Below, one piece after another: positions 8,366-16,663 of a DNA stretch of 64,000 nt. Position 1 is the stretch's first letter. Each line of letters opens with the position of its first letter. The translations under genes were made by a program, and so were the position numbers. The notes below the pieces were generated by a model. The model saw nothing but the letters and a program-made list of their open reading frames with translations, searched no databases and was not told where the DNA came from. This DNA is from Silanimonas lenta DSM 16282. Lineage in GTDB: Bacteria; Pseudomonadota; Gammaproteobacteria; Xanthomonadales; Xanthomonadaceae. Where the stretch lies: assembly GCF_000429065.1 (NCBI RefSeq), contig NZ_AUBD01000008.1:124001-188000 (forward strand). The letters run 5' to 3'.

Positions 8366-10996
8366 TCAGAGCTGGCGCTGCACTTCGATGCGCTCGAAGC
8401 ACTCGATGAGGTCGCCCGGCCTGACGTCGTTGTAGGCCTTCACCGCGATGCCGCACTCGGTGCCGGCGCGCACCTCCTCGACATTGTCCTTGAAGCGGCG
8501 CAGCGATTCGAGCTCGCCCTCGAAGATCACCGTCTGGTTGCGCAGCACGCGGATCGGCTTGGACTTCCTGACCGAACCCTCGATCACCAGCGAGCCTGCC
8601 ACCGCGCCGAACTTCGAGCTGCGGAACACCTCGCGCACCTCGGCGGTGCCGATGATCTCCTCGCGCACCTCCTTGCCGAGCAGGCCGGAGGCCACCTGCT
8701 TCACCTGGTCGATCACGTCGTAGATGATCGAGAAGTAGCGCAGGTCGAGGCCGTGGTTCTCGATCACCTTGCGGGCCGCGGCATCGGCGCGCACGTTGAA
8801 GCCGATGACCACCGCCTTCGAGGCAGCCGCCAGCACGGCATCCGACTCGGTGATGCCGCCGACGCCGGCCTGCACCACGTTGATCTTGATGAGCTCGTTG
8901 GACAGGCCCACCAGCGAGTCGCGCAACGCCTCCACCGAGCCCTGCACGTCGGCCTTGATCAGCAGGTTGAGCTGCTGCTGGCCCTCGCCCTGGCCCATCT
9001 GGGCCATGATGTCCTCCATGCGGCTGGCCTGCTTGACCAGCTTGGCCTCGCGGATCTTGGCCTCGCGCTGCTGGGCCACGTCCTTGGCCAGGCGCTCGTC
9101 GGCCACCACCACGAAGTCGTCGCCGGAGTTCGGCACGCCCGAGAGGCCGAGCAGCACCACCGGGATCGAGGGCGTGGCCGACTCCACCTGCTTGCCGTTC
9201 TCGTCGAACAGGGCACGCACGCGGCCGTACTGGGTGCCGCAGACGAGGTAGTCGCCCTTGCGCAGGGTGCCCTGCTGCACCAGCACGGTGGCCACGGGAC
9301 CACGGCCCTTGTCGAGCGAGGACTCGATGACGGTGCCCGCGGCCTTGCCGTCGATTGGCGCGGAAAGCTCCATGATCTCGGCCTGCACCAGGATGGCATC
9401 GAGCAGGGCATCGATGCCCTGGCCGGTCTTGGCCGACACCGGGATGAAGGGCGTATCACCACCCCACTCCTCGGGTACCACCTCGTGCTGCGCCAGGCCG
9501 TTCTTCAGGTTGTCCGGGTTCACGCCCGGCTTGTCCATCTTGTTCATCGCGACCACCAGCGGCACCTTGGCGGCGCGCGCGTGCTTGATCGCTTCCACCG
9601 TCTGCGGCATCACGCCGTCGTCGGCGGCCACCACGATCACCGCGATGTCGGTGAGCTTGGCGCCGCGGGCGCGCATCGCGGTGAAGGCCGCATGGCCCGG
9701 GGTGTCGAGGAAGGTGATGACACCCTTCGGCGTCTCCACGTGGTAGGCGCCAATGTGCTGGGTGATGCCGCCGGCCTCGCCCGCCGCCACCTTGGTGCGG
9801 CGGATGTAGTCGAGCAGCGAGGTCTTGCCGTGGTCGACATGGCCCATGATGGTGACCACCGGCGGACGCGGGGCGCGCTGCCCCTGCTCGGCCTCGACGT
9901 GGGCCGCCAGCGCCAGCTCGGCATCGTCCTCGGTGGCACGCACCGCCTTGTGGCCGAGCTCCTCGACCACCAGCACCGCGGTGTCGTGGTCGATGGTCTG
10001 GTTGATGGTGGCCATCACGCCCATCTTGAACAGCGCCTTCACCACCTCGGCGCCCTTCATGGCGAGCTTGTTGGCGAGCTCGCCGACGCTGATCGCCTCG
10101 CCGATCGCCACCTCACGGGTCACCGGCGCGATCGGACGCGAGAACCCGTGCGCACCGGCGCCGGGCGCGCCACGCGCCGGCTCGGGGCCGCGGCCACGCG
10201 CGCCGGGCTTCTTGCCGGCCTTGCCGGCGCTGCGCCGGGCATGGGCGCCGGCGCTCAGGTGCAGCTGGCCGCCGACATAGCGGCCGCCGCGCTCCTCGTC
10301 ATCGATGTCGCGCGGCGCCGGCTTGCCACGGCGGCTGGCCGCCTCGCGGGCGCGGGCGGCGAGTTCGGCGTCGGCCCGGGTCGGCATCTGCACCACCGGG
10401 CGCGCCGGGCGCGGATCGGCGGGCGGCTCGGGCGCCGCGGGCGGCGGTTCGGCAGCCGGCGGCGGGGCGGCCGGCTCTTCGCGGGCCTCGGGGCGCGGAG
10501 GTTCGGGTTCGGCGCGCGGGGCCTCGGCTTTCTTCGCCTTCGCCTCGCGCTCGGCGGCTTCCTGCTCGCGGCGCCGGCGGTCGGCCTCCTCCAGCGCCTT
10601 GCGCTCGGCCTCGGCGCGGGCCTGCGACTCGGCGAGCTTGCGCGCCGCTTCCTCGCGCTCGGCATCGAGCTCCAGGGTCACGTCGGTGCGCTTCACGTAG
10701 GTGCGCTTCTGGCGCACCTCCACGGCGACCGTGGCCTTGCTCTTGCCGCCACCGACGGTGATCTCCTCGACCTTGCGGCGTTGCAGGGTGATGCGCTTCG
10801 GACCGGCCTCGTCGGCGGGCTTCTCCTCCTTGCCATGGGTGCGGCGAAGGAAGCCGAGCAGCTTCATCTTCTCGGTGCTGCTGACCACCTGGTCCGGCCC
10901 GGTGAACTGCATGCCGGCCTGTGAGAGCTGCTCGAGCAGCTTCTCGACGGGCAGGTTCAGCACCTTGGCCAGGGAGCGGACGGTGACCTCGGACAT
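8366..10996 (-). CDS. infB: Translation initiation factor IF-2
   Basis: Encodes 876 residues. IF-2 is the GTPase that brings fMet-tRNA to the 30S subunit. An N-terminal IF2_N domain starts [17 protein letters not shown] long charged Ala/Pro/Glu linker follows (about 90-290), with a second IF2_N domain at about 295-355. The G domain has G1 GHVDHGKT at residues 385-392, G3 DTPGH, G4 NKMD and G5 SAK, and is followed by domains II-IV. The start at 10996 is set by the IF2_N match; the frame is open upstream without homology. A shorter internal-start form is known in E. coli, but no internal start is obvious here. Confidence 0.97.
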   Translation of the reverse strand: MSEVTVRSLAKVLNLPVEKLLEQLSQAGMQFTGPDQVVSSTEKMKLLGFLRRTHGKEEKPADEAGPKRITLQRRKVEEITVGGGKSKATVAVEVRQKRTYVKRTDVTLELDAEREEAARKLAESQARAEAERKALEEADRRRREQEAAEREAKAKKAEAPRAEPEPPRPEAREEPAAPPPAAEPPPAAPEPPADPRPARPVVQMPTRADAELAARAREAASRRGKPAPRDIDDEERGGRYVGGQLHLSAGAHARRSAGKAGKKPGARGRGPEPARGAPGAGAHGFSRPIAPVTREVAIGEAISVGELANKLAMKGAEVVKALFKMGVMATINQTIDHDTAVLVVEELGHKAVRATEDDAELALAAHVEAEQGQRAPRPPVVTIMGHVDHGKTSLLDYIRRTKVAAGEAGGITQHIGAYHVETPKGVITFLDTPGHAAFTAMRARGAKLTDIAVIVVAADDGVMPQTVEAIKHARAAKVPLVVAMNKMDKPGVNPDNLKNGLAQHEVVPEEWGGDTPFIPVSAKTGQGIDALLDAILVQAEIMELSAPIDGKAAGTVIESSLDKGRGPVATVLVQQGTLRKGDYLVCGTQYGRVRALFDENGKQVESATPSIPVVLLGLSGVPNSGDDFVVVADERLAKDVAQQREAKIREAKLVKQASRMEDIMAQMGQGEGQQQLNLLIKADVQGSVEALRDSLVGLSNELIKINVVQAGVGGITESDAVLAAASKAVVIGFNVRADAAARKVIENHGLDLRYFSIIYDVIDQVKQVASGLLGKEVREEIIGTAEVREVFRSSKFGAVAGSLVIEGSVRKSKPIRVLRNQTVIFEGELESLRRFKDNVEEVRAGTECGIAVKAYNDVRPGDLIECFERIEVQRQL

Positions 10997-11072
10997 TCGG
11001 ACGGGCTTCCTTGGATGTTCGTGCGCCGGTCTTGCGGCGCGGAGTTTAACGCGGCGGTGCGGGAGCGAGGGT

Positions 11073-12560
11073 TCAGGCGAACCAGTGCTTGCGCGCTTCC
11101 ATGATGAGCGCGGCGGCGCGCTCCTCGTCGACGCCCTCGATGTCGGTGATCTCGTCCACCGCCATCTCGGCGAGGTCCTCGCGGGTGGCGATGCCCCGGG
11201 CGGCCAGGGCATAGGCCAGGGCATCGTCCATGCCCTCCAGCGAGAGCAGGTCCTCGGCCGGCTTGTGCTCCTCGAGGTCCTCCTCGACGGCCAGCGCCTC
11301 GGTAAGCAGGGCGTCGCGGGCACGGGCGCGCAGTTCCTCGACGATGTCCTCGTCGAAGCCCTCCACCGCCAGCAGCTCGGCCACCGGCACGTAGGCGATC
11401 TCCTCGATGGTGCCGAAGCCCTCGCCCACCAGGATGCCGGCGATCTCCTCGTCCACCTCGAGCTTCTCCATGAACAGCTTGCGCGCCGCGGCCTGCTCGG
11501 CCTCCGACTTCGCGGTGATCTGGTCCTGGGTCATGACGTTGAGCTGCCAGCCGGTGAGGCGGCTGGCGAGGCGCACGTTCTGGCCGCCCTTGCCGATCGC
11601 CTGGGCGAGCTTCTCCTCGGCCACGGCGAGGTCCATCGAATGCTTCTCCTCGTCGACGATGATCGACTGCACCTCGGCCGGCGCCATGGCATTGATGACG
11701 AACTGGGCGGGGTTCTCCGACCACAGCACGATGTCGATGCGCTCGCCATTGAGCTCGTTGCTCACCGCCTGCACGCGCGAGCCGCGCATGCCAATGCAGG
11801 CACCGATCGGATCGGTGCGGTGGTCGTGGGCGAGTACGGCGATCTTGGCGCGGTCGCCCGGATCGCGGGCGGCGGCCTTGATCTCGACCAGGCCCTGGCC
11901 CACCTCGGGCACCTCGAGCTTGAACAGCTCGATCATGAACTCGGGCGCAGTGCGGCTGATGAACAGCTGCGGGCCACGCGACTCCGAGCGCACCTCGTAG
12001 AGGTAACCGCGGACGCGGTCGCCGGGACGCAGGGCATCGCGCGGGATCGACTTGTCCTTGGGAATGAAGGCCTCGGCGTTGCCGCCGAGATCGACGTAGA
12101 CGTTGCCGCGCTCGGCACGCTTCACCACGCCGGTGACCAGCTCGCCCACCCGGTCCTTCCAGGCATCCACCACCTGCTGGCGCTCGGCCTCGCGCACGCG
12201 CTGCACGATCACCTGCTTGGCGGCCTGGGCGCTGATGCGGCCGAACTCGGGGTTCTCGATCTGCTCTTCGATGAAATCCCCCACCTGGGCGTCGGGCTTG
12301 ATCTCGACGGCGTCCATCAGGCGGATCATGCGGTCGGGCGACTCCATCACCACGTCATCGGCCACCACCTCCCAGCGGCGGAAGGTCTCGTAGCTGCCGT
12401 CCTTCGGGTTGATGGACACGCGGCAGGCCACGTCCTGCTCCGGGTAGCGCTTCTTGGCGGCCGAGGCCAGGGCGGCCTCCATCGCCTCGAGGATGACCTG
12501 GCGCGGCACGCCCTTCTCGTTGGCGACCGCTTCGATGACCAGCAACAGTTCCTTGCTCAT
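11073..12560 (-). CDS. nusA: Transcription termination/antitermination protein NusA
   Basis: Encodes 495 residues. NusA binds RNA polymerase and controls pausing, termination and antitermination. The order is an N-terminal polymerase-binding domain, S1 (about 135-200), KH1 and KH2 (about 230-345), and two C-terminal acidic helix-hairpin repeats ([10 protein letters not shown] and [10 protein letters not shown]). The proteobacterial two-repeat C-terminus is intact. It lies between rimP and infB, 32 bp and 76 bp away. Confidence 0.97.
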   Translation of the reverse strand: MSKELLLVIEAVANEKGVPRQVILEAMEAALASAAKKRYPEQDVACRVSINPKDGSYETFRRWEVVADDVVMESPDRMIRLMDAVEIKPDAQVGDFIEEQIENPEFGRISAQAAKQVIVQRVREAERQQVVDAWKDRVGELVTGVVKRAERGNVYVDLGGNAEAFIPKDKSIPRDALRPGDRVRGYLYEVRSESRGPQLFISRTAPEFMIELFKLEVPEVGQGLVEIKAAARDPGDRAKIAVLAHDHRTDPIGACIGMRGSRVQAVSNELNGERIDIVLWSENPAQFVINAMAPAEVQSIIVDEEKHSMDLAVAEEKLAQAIGKGGQNVRLASRLTGWQLNVMTQDQITAKSEAEQAAARKLFMEKLEVDEEIAGILVGEGFGTIEEIAYVPVAELLAVEGFDEDIVEELRARARDALLTEALAVEEDLEEHKPAEDLLSLEGMDDALAYALAARGIATREDLAEMAVDEITDIEGVDEERAAALIMEARKHWFA

Positions 12561-12592
12561 GATTGACTCCGCGTCGGCGCGATGGCGCCGGC

Positions 12593-13156
12593 TCAGGGGG
12601 TTCCGGGGTTCTTGGGGGCGGCCTCGCCGCGCTTGCGGCGCGGCCGCGGGGCCTTGGGGGCATCCGGCGCAAGGCCGAGCGCCGCGTAGTCGGGCACCAG
12701 CCTGGCCTTGTCGATGTTGCCGAAGGCGACGGAAAACTCGCTGCCGTCGGCCAGGCCGAGCACCAGCAGATCACCGTCCATCCGCAGCAGGGTGCCCTGC
12801 ACCCGGCGGCGGCCGTCCTGCGGCAGGGCCAGCGACACCCGGGCCTGCTGGCCGGCGAAGCGCATGGCCTGGGCCGGGGTGAACAGCAGGCGGTCGAGGC
12901 CCGGCGAGGAGACCTCCAGCGTGTAGGCGCTGGCGATCGGGTCGTTCACGTCGAGCACGCCCGAGGCCTCGCGGCTCACCGCCTCGCAGTCGTCGATGGT
13001 GACCATCCGGCTGCCGTCGGCCACGTCGATGTACAGGCGCAGCAGGCCGTGCGCGCGCGAAGGCACGAACTCGATGCCCTGGAGTTCCAGGCCGAGGCCC
13101 AGGCCCTCCACCACGGGCGCCAGCAATGTGGTCAGTTCGTCGGTCTTCGAGCTCAT
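12593..13156 (-). CDS. rimP: Ribosome maturation factor RimP
   Basis: Encodes 187 residues. RimP assists 30S assembly. The motif DDCEAVSREASGVLDVNDPI and the following YTLEVSSPGLDRLLF are diagnostic. The start at 13156 (MSSKTDEL) was chosen because the frame upstream runs into a terminator hairpin. The C-terminal 20 residues are a Lys/Arg/Pro tail. It is the first protein gene of the tRNA-fMet-rimP-nusA-infB operon. Confidence 0.95.
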   Translation of the reverse strand: MSSKTDELTTLLAPVVEGLGLGLELQGIEFVPSRAHGLLRLYIDVADGSRMVTIDDCEAVSREASGVLDVNDPIASAYTLEVSSPGLDRLLFTPAQAMRFAGQQARVSLALPQDGRRRVQGTLLRMDGDLLVLGLADGSEFSVAFGNIDKARLVPDYAALGLAPDAPKAPRPRRKRGEAAPKNPGTP

Positions 13157-13181
13157 GCCGGGCGAGAAAACGGGCGGAAAC

Positions 13182-13204
13182 AAAAAAGGGCCGAGCGGCC
13201 CTTT
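13182..13204 (-). terminator. Terminator/attenuator between tRNA-fMet and rimP
   Basis: On the minus strand an 8-bp stem AAAGGGCC / GGCCCTTT with loop GCTC runs into a six-T tract. It ends 26 bases before the rimP start. It would release tRNA-fMet transcripts and let only a fraction continue into rimP-nusA-infB, unless a second promoter lies in the 80 bp between. NusA itself could act here as a feedback regulator (inference). Confidence 0.8.
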
Positions 13205-13287
13205 CCGGTACATCCAATTTCCGGGGGCCGACCCGGTGGGCCGACCCAGCCAGCAGCGACCCGGAGCAAAAGGATACGCCGCGAAAC

Positions 13288-13364
13288 TGGTAGCGGGGGC
13301 AGGATTTGAACCTGCGACCTTCGGGTTATGAGCCCGACGAGCTGCCAGACTGCTCCACCCCGCA
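13288..13364 (-). tRNA. tRNA-fMet (CAT), initiator
   Basis: A 77-nt cloverleaf with anticodon CAT and encoded CCA. Initiator features are present: GGG/CCC closes the anticodon stem (GGGCTCATAACCC), and position 1 does not pair with 72. The 1-72 bases are U and U rather than the usual C and A. It heads the rimP-nusA-infB operon, as metY does in E. coli. Confidence 0.95.
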
Positions 13365-13376
13365 ACAGAGAAGGAG

Positions 13377-13406
13377 AGTATAGGCGCACCCGCCGGGCAA
13401 GCGCAA
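13377..13406 (-). promoter_or_regulatory. Promoter for tRNA-fMet operon
   Basis: On the minus strand TTGCGC (-35, 13406-13401) and TATACT (-10, 13382-13377) are spaced 18 bp. Predicted transcription starts about six bases upstream of the tRNA. Confidence 0.75.
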
Positions 13407-13458
13407 CAGGGCTTTACCCCCTCATGAAGTGGGGCCTCCCCGGAGTGAAGCCGGCCGG

Positions 13459-13494
13459 GCGCCCGACGGGACCGCCGGCGATCCCGTCGGGCGC
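13459..13494. repeat. Long GC-rich inverted repeat downstream of VWA gene
   Basis: A perfect 13-bp inverted repeat (arms 13459-13471 and 13482-13494, GCGCCCGACGGGA) with a 10-nt loop begins six bases after the VWA gene stop. It lacks a T tract. It may act as an RNA 3'-end stabiliser or a weak terminator between this gene and the tRNA-fMet promoter. Confidence 0.7.
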
Positions 13495-13500
13495 GGGAAC

Positions 13501-14139
13501 TCAGCCCGAACTGGACGCACGGTCCCCGTCATCGAACGCCACCCGGTCCGCCTCGCCCGTCACCCGCGCCCGCACCCTGGACGAGGCCGCCGCCCAGGCC
13601 GCGTCATTGCCCCGCTTCGATTTCTGGAAGGCCAGGCTCGCGCAGTAGTCGACCCCGATGTCCACGGCATCGTGGAAGGCCTCCATGTCGGCGCTGAGGA
13701 AGACGAAGTCCCAGCCGGCCGCCTTCTTGGCGTCGACCAGCTTCGTGACCGCCGCGCGGTCGAACTCCCGGCTGGCGTTCTCGGCGCCATCGGTGACGAC
13801 GACGAAGATGACCCGGGACGGGCGCTCGGCTTCGGGCTGTGCCGCGATCCGGGACTCGAGATCCAGGATGCCCCGGCCCATGGCGTCGTAAAGCGGGGTC
13901 GAGGCACGCGGCACGTACTGTTCCCGCGTCAAGGGTGTGACCTCCCCGATCGGCTTCGCGGCATGCAGCACCTCGTAGGGATCCTGCGAATCGAACTGCA
14001 CCAGCGTGAACGTCGCCGACGCGGCGGCCGACTGCTGCTCGGCGAGGAAGGCATTGAACCCACCGATGACATCGTCGCGGATGCTGTCCATCGACCCGGT
14101 GCGGTCAAGAATGACCGTGATGTGGCTCCGATCCGTCAT
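13501..14139 (-). CDS. VWA-domain (MIDAS) protein, function unknown
   Basis: Encodes 212 residues, almost entirely one von Willebrand factor A domain. The metal-ion-dependent adhesion site is recognisable: DRTGS at residues 12-16 (with Thr14 in place of the usual Ser), Thr81 in ASTPLYD and Asp117 in VTDGAEN. There is no signal peptide or membrane segment, so it is probably cytoplasmic. Such small VWA proteins usually bind partner proteins, often AAA ATPases, but none is adjacent. The ATG has an AGGAG ribosome site. A CCGTGAGAC motif lies 45 bp upstream and is shared with two neighbouring genes. Domain assignment is firm; the role is unknown. Confidence 0.85.
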   Translation of the reverse strand: MTDRSHITVILDRTGSMDSIRDDVIGGFNAFLAEQQSAAASATFTLVQFDSQDPYEVLHAAKPIGEVTPLTREQYVPRASTPLYDAMGRGILDLESRIAAQPEAERPSRVIFVVVTDGAENASREFDRAAVTKLVDAKKAAGWDFVFLSADMEAFHDAVDIGVDYCASLAFQKSKRGNDAAWAAASSRVRARVTGEADRVAFDDGDRASSSG

Positions 14140-14184
14140 GTGCTGCTCCTCGTCCTGGGTGGAGTCGCAGCATCTTCCGCGGGC

Positions 14185-14193
14185 GTCTCACGG
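14185..14193 (-). promoter_or_regulatory. CCGTGAGAC motif upstream of VWA gene
   Basis: CCGTGAGAC on the minus strand, 45 bp before the VWA start. Extended to 16 bp (CAGCCCGTGAGACGCC, 14182-14197) it is identical to the copy before the HD gene. It could be an alternative-sigma -35 element or an operator. Confidence 0.45.
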
Positions 14194-14220
14194 GCTGCGA
14201 CATGCCGGGACGGAAATCGC

Positions 14221-14234
14221 CACATTTAAATGTG
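14221..14234. repeat. AT-rich 14-bp palindrome CACATTTAAATGTG
   Basis: A perfect palindrome at the centre of the divergent VWA/lipoprotein region, flanked by the two inverted CCGTGAGAC copies. It is an AT-rich island in GC-rich DNA and looks like an operator for a dimeric regulator. No cognate regulator is adjacent. Confidence 0.5.
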
Positions 14235-14251
14235 CCCACGCCTGTCTCGAT

Positions 14252-14260
14252 CCGTGAGAC
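14252..14260 (+). promoter_or_regulatory. CCGTGAGAC motif upstream of lipoprotein gene
   Basis: CCGTGAGAC on the plus strand, 53 bp before the lipoprotein ATG and inverted relative to the copy serving the VWA gene. Confidence 0.45.
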
Positions 14261-14313
14261 ACGGATGTCGAAGCATTCGCTCCCGCTTCCTCACCATCGA
14301 CATGGAGTCCCCT

Positions 14314-15087
14314 ATGCGAATGCCTGGTCTTGGCGCTACCGCGCTGGTGCTGTTCTCGGGATGCGCATCCCTCCCCACCCCCGTCTCCCTGCAGGCCGGC
14401 GCCGGCCAGGAGCTGAGCTACTCGCAGGGCATGGGCTGCGTGCAGGGCGGGGCCGACACGAGCGACGGATTCCTCCTGACCTCGCTCTGCGCCCAGCCGA
14501 AGGACCGAAGCCGCTCGGTGCTGATCGTGCGCGTCTCCAATCGCACGGGCCGGCCGGTAACGATCCATGAGGGTGCGATCACGGCCCAATCCAGCACCGG
14601 CCCGCTGGAGGTACTGGCCCATACCGCGCTGATGAGGGAAGAGAAGACCCGCCAGACCTGGGCGGCCATCGGTGCCGGGATCGCGGCGGCAGGCAACAGC
14701 ATGGCCGCCTCCACTGCCGGCTACTCGAGCTACCAGGGCACGGCCTACACCTCGGCCACGGCCTATGGTCCGGGCGGCTATGCCCGGGCGAATGCCACGA
14801 CCACCTATTCCGGCACCGCCTACGACGGTGCCGCCGCAGCGGCGGCCCAGCAACGGGCGAATGCCGAAAATGCCCGCCTGTTCGAACGGCTCGAGGCCGA
14901 GAAGCAGATGGGCGAACAGGCCATCGAGGGCGCGCTGCGGACGCATACGATCCAGCCGGGCGAGTCCCACGCGGCCTTCGTCGAGATGGAGTTGCCGCGC
15001 CAGCGCAAGGGAGGCCCCCAGCCCGTCGAGGTGCTGCTGCGCGTCCATGGCACGGAAACGCGATTCGTGATGAGCGTAGGCCCCTGA
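14314..15087 (+). CDS. Predicted lipoprotein with Tyr/Ala/Thr-rich central segment
   Basis: Encodes 257 residues. A short hydrophobic leader ends in LFSGC, with Cys17 as the likely lipidation site; the -3 Phe is a weak lipobox residue. A folded region at about 20-110 precedes a low-complexity Ala/Gly/Tyr/Thr stretch (about 117-175), an alpha-helical charged segment and a C-terminal beta-rich part. GGAG six bases before the ATG at 14314 decides this start over an in-frame ATG at 14302. The gene diverges from the VWA gene and is convergent with the HEPN-like gene. I recognise no family. Surface or periplasmic location is inferred. Confidence 0.7.
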   Translation: MRMPGLGATALVLFSGCASLPTPVSLQAGAGQELSYSQGMGCVQGGADTSDGFLLTSLCAQPKDRSRSVLIVRVSNRTGRPVTIHEGAITAQSSTGPLEVLAHTALMREEKTRQTWAAIGAGIAAAGNSMAASTAGYSSYQGTAYTSATAYGPGGYARANATTTYSGTAYDGAAAAAAQQRANAENARLFERLEAEKQMGEQAIEGALRTHTIQPGESHAAFVEMELPRQRKGGPQPVEVLLRVHGTETRFVMSVGP

Positions 15088-15163
15088 CCCGTTCCATGCC
15101 CATCGCACCGGATGGCCAGGGAGGGCTGGCGGTGCGGTGGGCGCCCCCGGGAGGGGGCAGGAT

Positions 15164-15811
15164 CTAGAGCGGACCGACCACGGGATACGCGATACGGCCA
15201 AAGCCGCTGCCATCGGAGGCCAGCATCAGGTCGATCACCAGCGGAACGAGTTGCTCCAGCAGGGCCACGCCATCCCTCACCTGCTGGCGGTTGACCCGGC
15301 CGCCATGGGTAGCGCCGCCATGGACGAGCTGGTTGCGGAGCACATACAGCCGGTCGACCACGATGCCCGCCACGGTCACGGTCTCCCCGGACATCACGGC
15401 CGCCGTCGCGGCGCGCTTCGCCGCCTGGAACTGCGCCTCCCAGCGCCCACTGCCGTCGTGGTCGCGCAGGGCCCGCCAGAACGGTTCGAACAGGTAAGGG
15501 TTGTCGATCAGCGTCCGGACGCAGCCGGTGAAGTTCTTGAACAGCAGGGCGTGGAGACGCCTGTCGGCATCCAGCACCAGGATGCGCTCGAAGAAGCGGC
15601 GCAGCAGGTCGCGTTCCGAGCGCTCATGGCCGAACTCCCAGGCATAGGCGGCGTTGAAGCCGATCCACAGGAAAATGAACCGGGCATCCGCGTCGGCCTC
15701 CTGCTCCGCCCGCGCAAGCCAGCTGATGGCGCGGTGGCAGCGCACCCGGAAATCCTCCGGAACCGTCGCGGGAAGGGCAGCCAGCCTGGCTTTCAGGGTC
15801 GCGGCATCCAT
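15164..15811 (-). CDS. HEPN-like domain protein
   Basis: Encodes 215 mostly helical residues. The C-terminal RNQLVH (Arg159 to His164) fits the Rx4H motif of HEPN ribonuclease domains, followed by GG as is common. The N-terminal half contains ARFIFLWIGFNAAYA, characteristic of a widespread family of uncharacterised HEPN-like proteins. No membrane segment long enough to span is certain. The ATG lacks a ribosome site, and a TAGAGT box ends seven bases upstream, so the transcript may be leaderless. It shares a 104-bp divergent region with the HD gene. RNase activity is possible, but no partner nucleotidyltransferase is adjacent. Confidence 0.6.
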   Translation of the reverse strand: MDAATLKARLAALPATVPEDFRVRCHRAISWLARAEQEADADARFIFLWIGFNAAYAWEFGHERSERDLLRRFFERILVLDADRRLHALLFKNFTGCVRTLIDNPYLFEPFWRALRDHDGSGRWEAQFQAAKRAATAAVMSGETVTVAGIVVDRLYVLRNQLVHGGATHGGRVNRQQVRDGVALLEQLVPLVIDLMLASDGSGFGRIAYPVVGPL

Positions 15812-15865
15812 GGCCCGACTCTACCGGAGCGCCGGCCGTCGCCAAAACGGCTCCGGCTTCTCAGC

Positions 15866-15874
15866 CCGTGAGAC
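15866..15874 (+). promoter_or_regulatory. CCGTGAGAC motif upstream of HD gene
   Basis: CCGTGAGAC on the plus strand, 41 bp before the HD-domain ATG. It is embedded in a 16-bp sequence (15862-15877) identical, in reverse orientation, to 14182-14197. Confidence 0.45.
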
Positions 15875-15915
15875 GCCGGGATGGCACCGTATCGGGGTCC
15901 CGCCAAGGAGGCTCC

Positions 15916-16614
15916 ATGCACGACACGCGCATCGCAAGGCAGGTGCTTCGCCCCGAGGTACTGGGCCCGCTCCGGGCCGGATTCCGCCTCGACTGGCACG
16001 GCATCCACGGCCTACCCCACTGGGCACGAGTGCTGCGCTACGGACTTGCGATCGCGAGCCGGGAGGGAGCCGACCCCTGGGTCGTGGCCTGGTTCGCGGT
16101 GCTGCACGACCACCAGCGCAACGACGAGGGCCCGGACCGCGGCCACGGCCCCCGCGCCGCGGACGCCCTCGCGTCCATCGCCGAGCGCGGTTGGCTCGAT
16201 GGGCTCGATGCCGGCCAGCGCGACCGGCTTGCCGAGGCCATCCGCCACCATTCGGAGGGATGGACCCACCCGGATCCGAGCATCGGGACCTGCTGGGACG
16301 CGGACCGGCTGGACCTCGCGCGGCTCGGCATCGCCACCGCCCCCGAACTCCTCTCCACCCGGACCGCCCGCCGGATGGTGGATCCGGAAGCTTGGGGAGG
16401 CATCGCGCCCATGCGTGCGTACCCGCCTCGCGCGACTTGCGAACGGCGGCATCGGCGCACCGCCACGGCCCGCACTGCGGGAGCGTTCGCTCGACGAACT
16501 CTCGCCGGAAGAACAGGAGCAGCTGCGCCAAGCCGATGCGTTCACCGGCAGGCGCCACTGCCTGACGCCGCTGATCCGCCTGATGTTCGTCCCGGACGAG
16601 GCCTCACTCGATGA
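15916..16614 (+). CDS. HD-domain phosphohydrolase-like protein, C-terminus apparently frameshifted
   Basis: Encodes 232 residues in frame. Metal ligands of an HD domain are present: His31 and His35 in HGIHGLPHW, HD at 64-65, HH at 111-112 and an Asp pair in CWDADRLDL (128 and 130). AAGGAG five bases before the ATG at 15916 decides the start. After about residue 165 the frame becomes Arg/Ala/Pro-rich shadow sequence, while the +1 frame reads a plausible soluble tail (RERSLDELSPEEQEQLRQAD). An indel near 16,385-16,415 would explain this. Related HD proteins usually end near residue 170-190. The substrate is unknown. The first 160 residues are well supported. Confidence 0.65.
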   Translation: MHDTRIARQVLRPEVLGPLRAGFRLDWHGIHGLPHWARVLRYGLAIASREGADPWVVAWFAVLHDHQRNDEGPDRGHGPRAADALASIAERGWLDGLDAGQRDRLAEAIRHHSEGWTHPDPSIGTCWDADRLDLARLGIATAPELLSTRTARRMVDPEAWGGIAPMRAYPPRATCERRHRRTATARTAGAFARRTLAGRTGAAAPSRCVHRQAPLPDAADPPDVRPGRGLTR

Positions 16615-16663
16615 GGCCAGTCGGGCCCCGCTCAGGCGAAAGCGGCGCGGGTCCAGCCCATGA
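16415..16663 (+). CDS. Possible small CDS or displaced C-terminal part of the HD gene
   Basis: The frame is +1 relative to the HD gene. From a GTG at 16415 it gives 82 residues, with a hydrophilic Glu/Leu-rich stretch that looks truly coding. The start is uncertain: GGGGAGG lies 14 bases upstream, which is far. It overlaps the convergent nuoN 3' end by 32 bp. It is either a separate gene overlapping the HD gene or its frameshifted tail. Confidence 0.35.
   Translation: MRTRLARLANGGIGAPPRPALRERSLDELSPEEQEQLRQADAFTGRRHCLTPLIRLMFVPDEASLDEASRAPLRRKRRGSSP

Noticed and set aside
8078-10924. A 948-codon open frame opposite infB
   Set aside because: It mirrors infB codon structure (His/Leu/Gly-rich), so it is an artefact of high GC3.
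14202-14570. Plus-strand frame beginning near 14260 with MSKHSLPLPHHRHG
   Set aside because: It overlaps the lipoprotein gene in another frame, ends inside it and becomes Arg/Pro-rich.
13365-16663. Mobile element explanation for the accessory pocket next to tRNA-fMet
   Set aside because: No integrase, transposase or direct repeat of the tRNA 3' end is seen, and base composition matches the neighbours.
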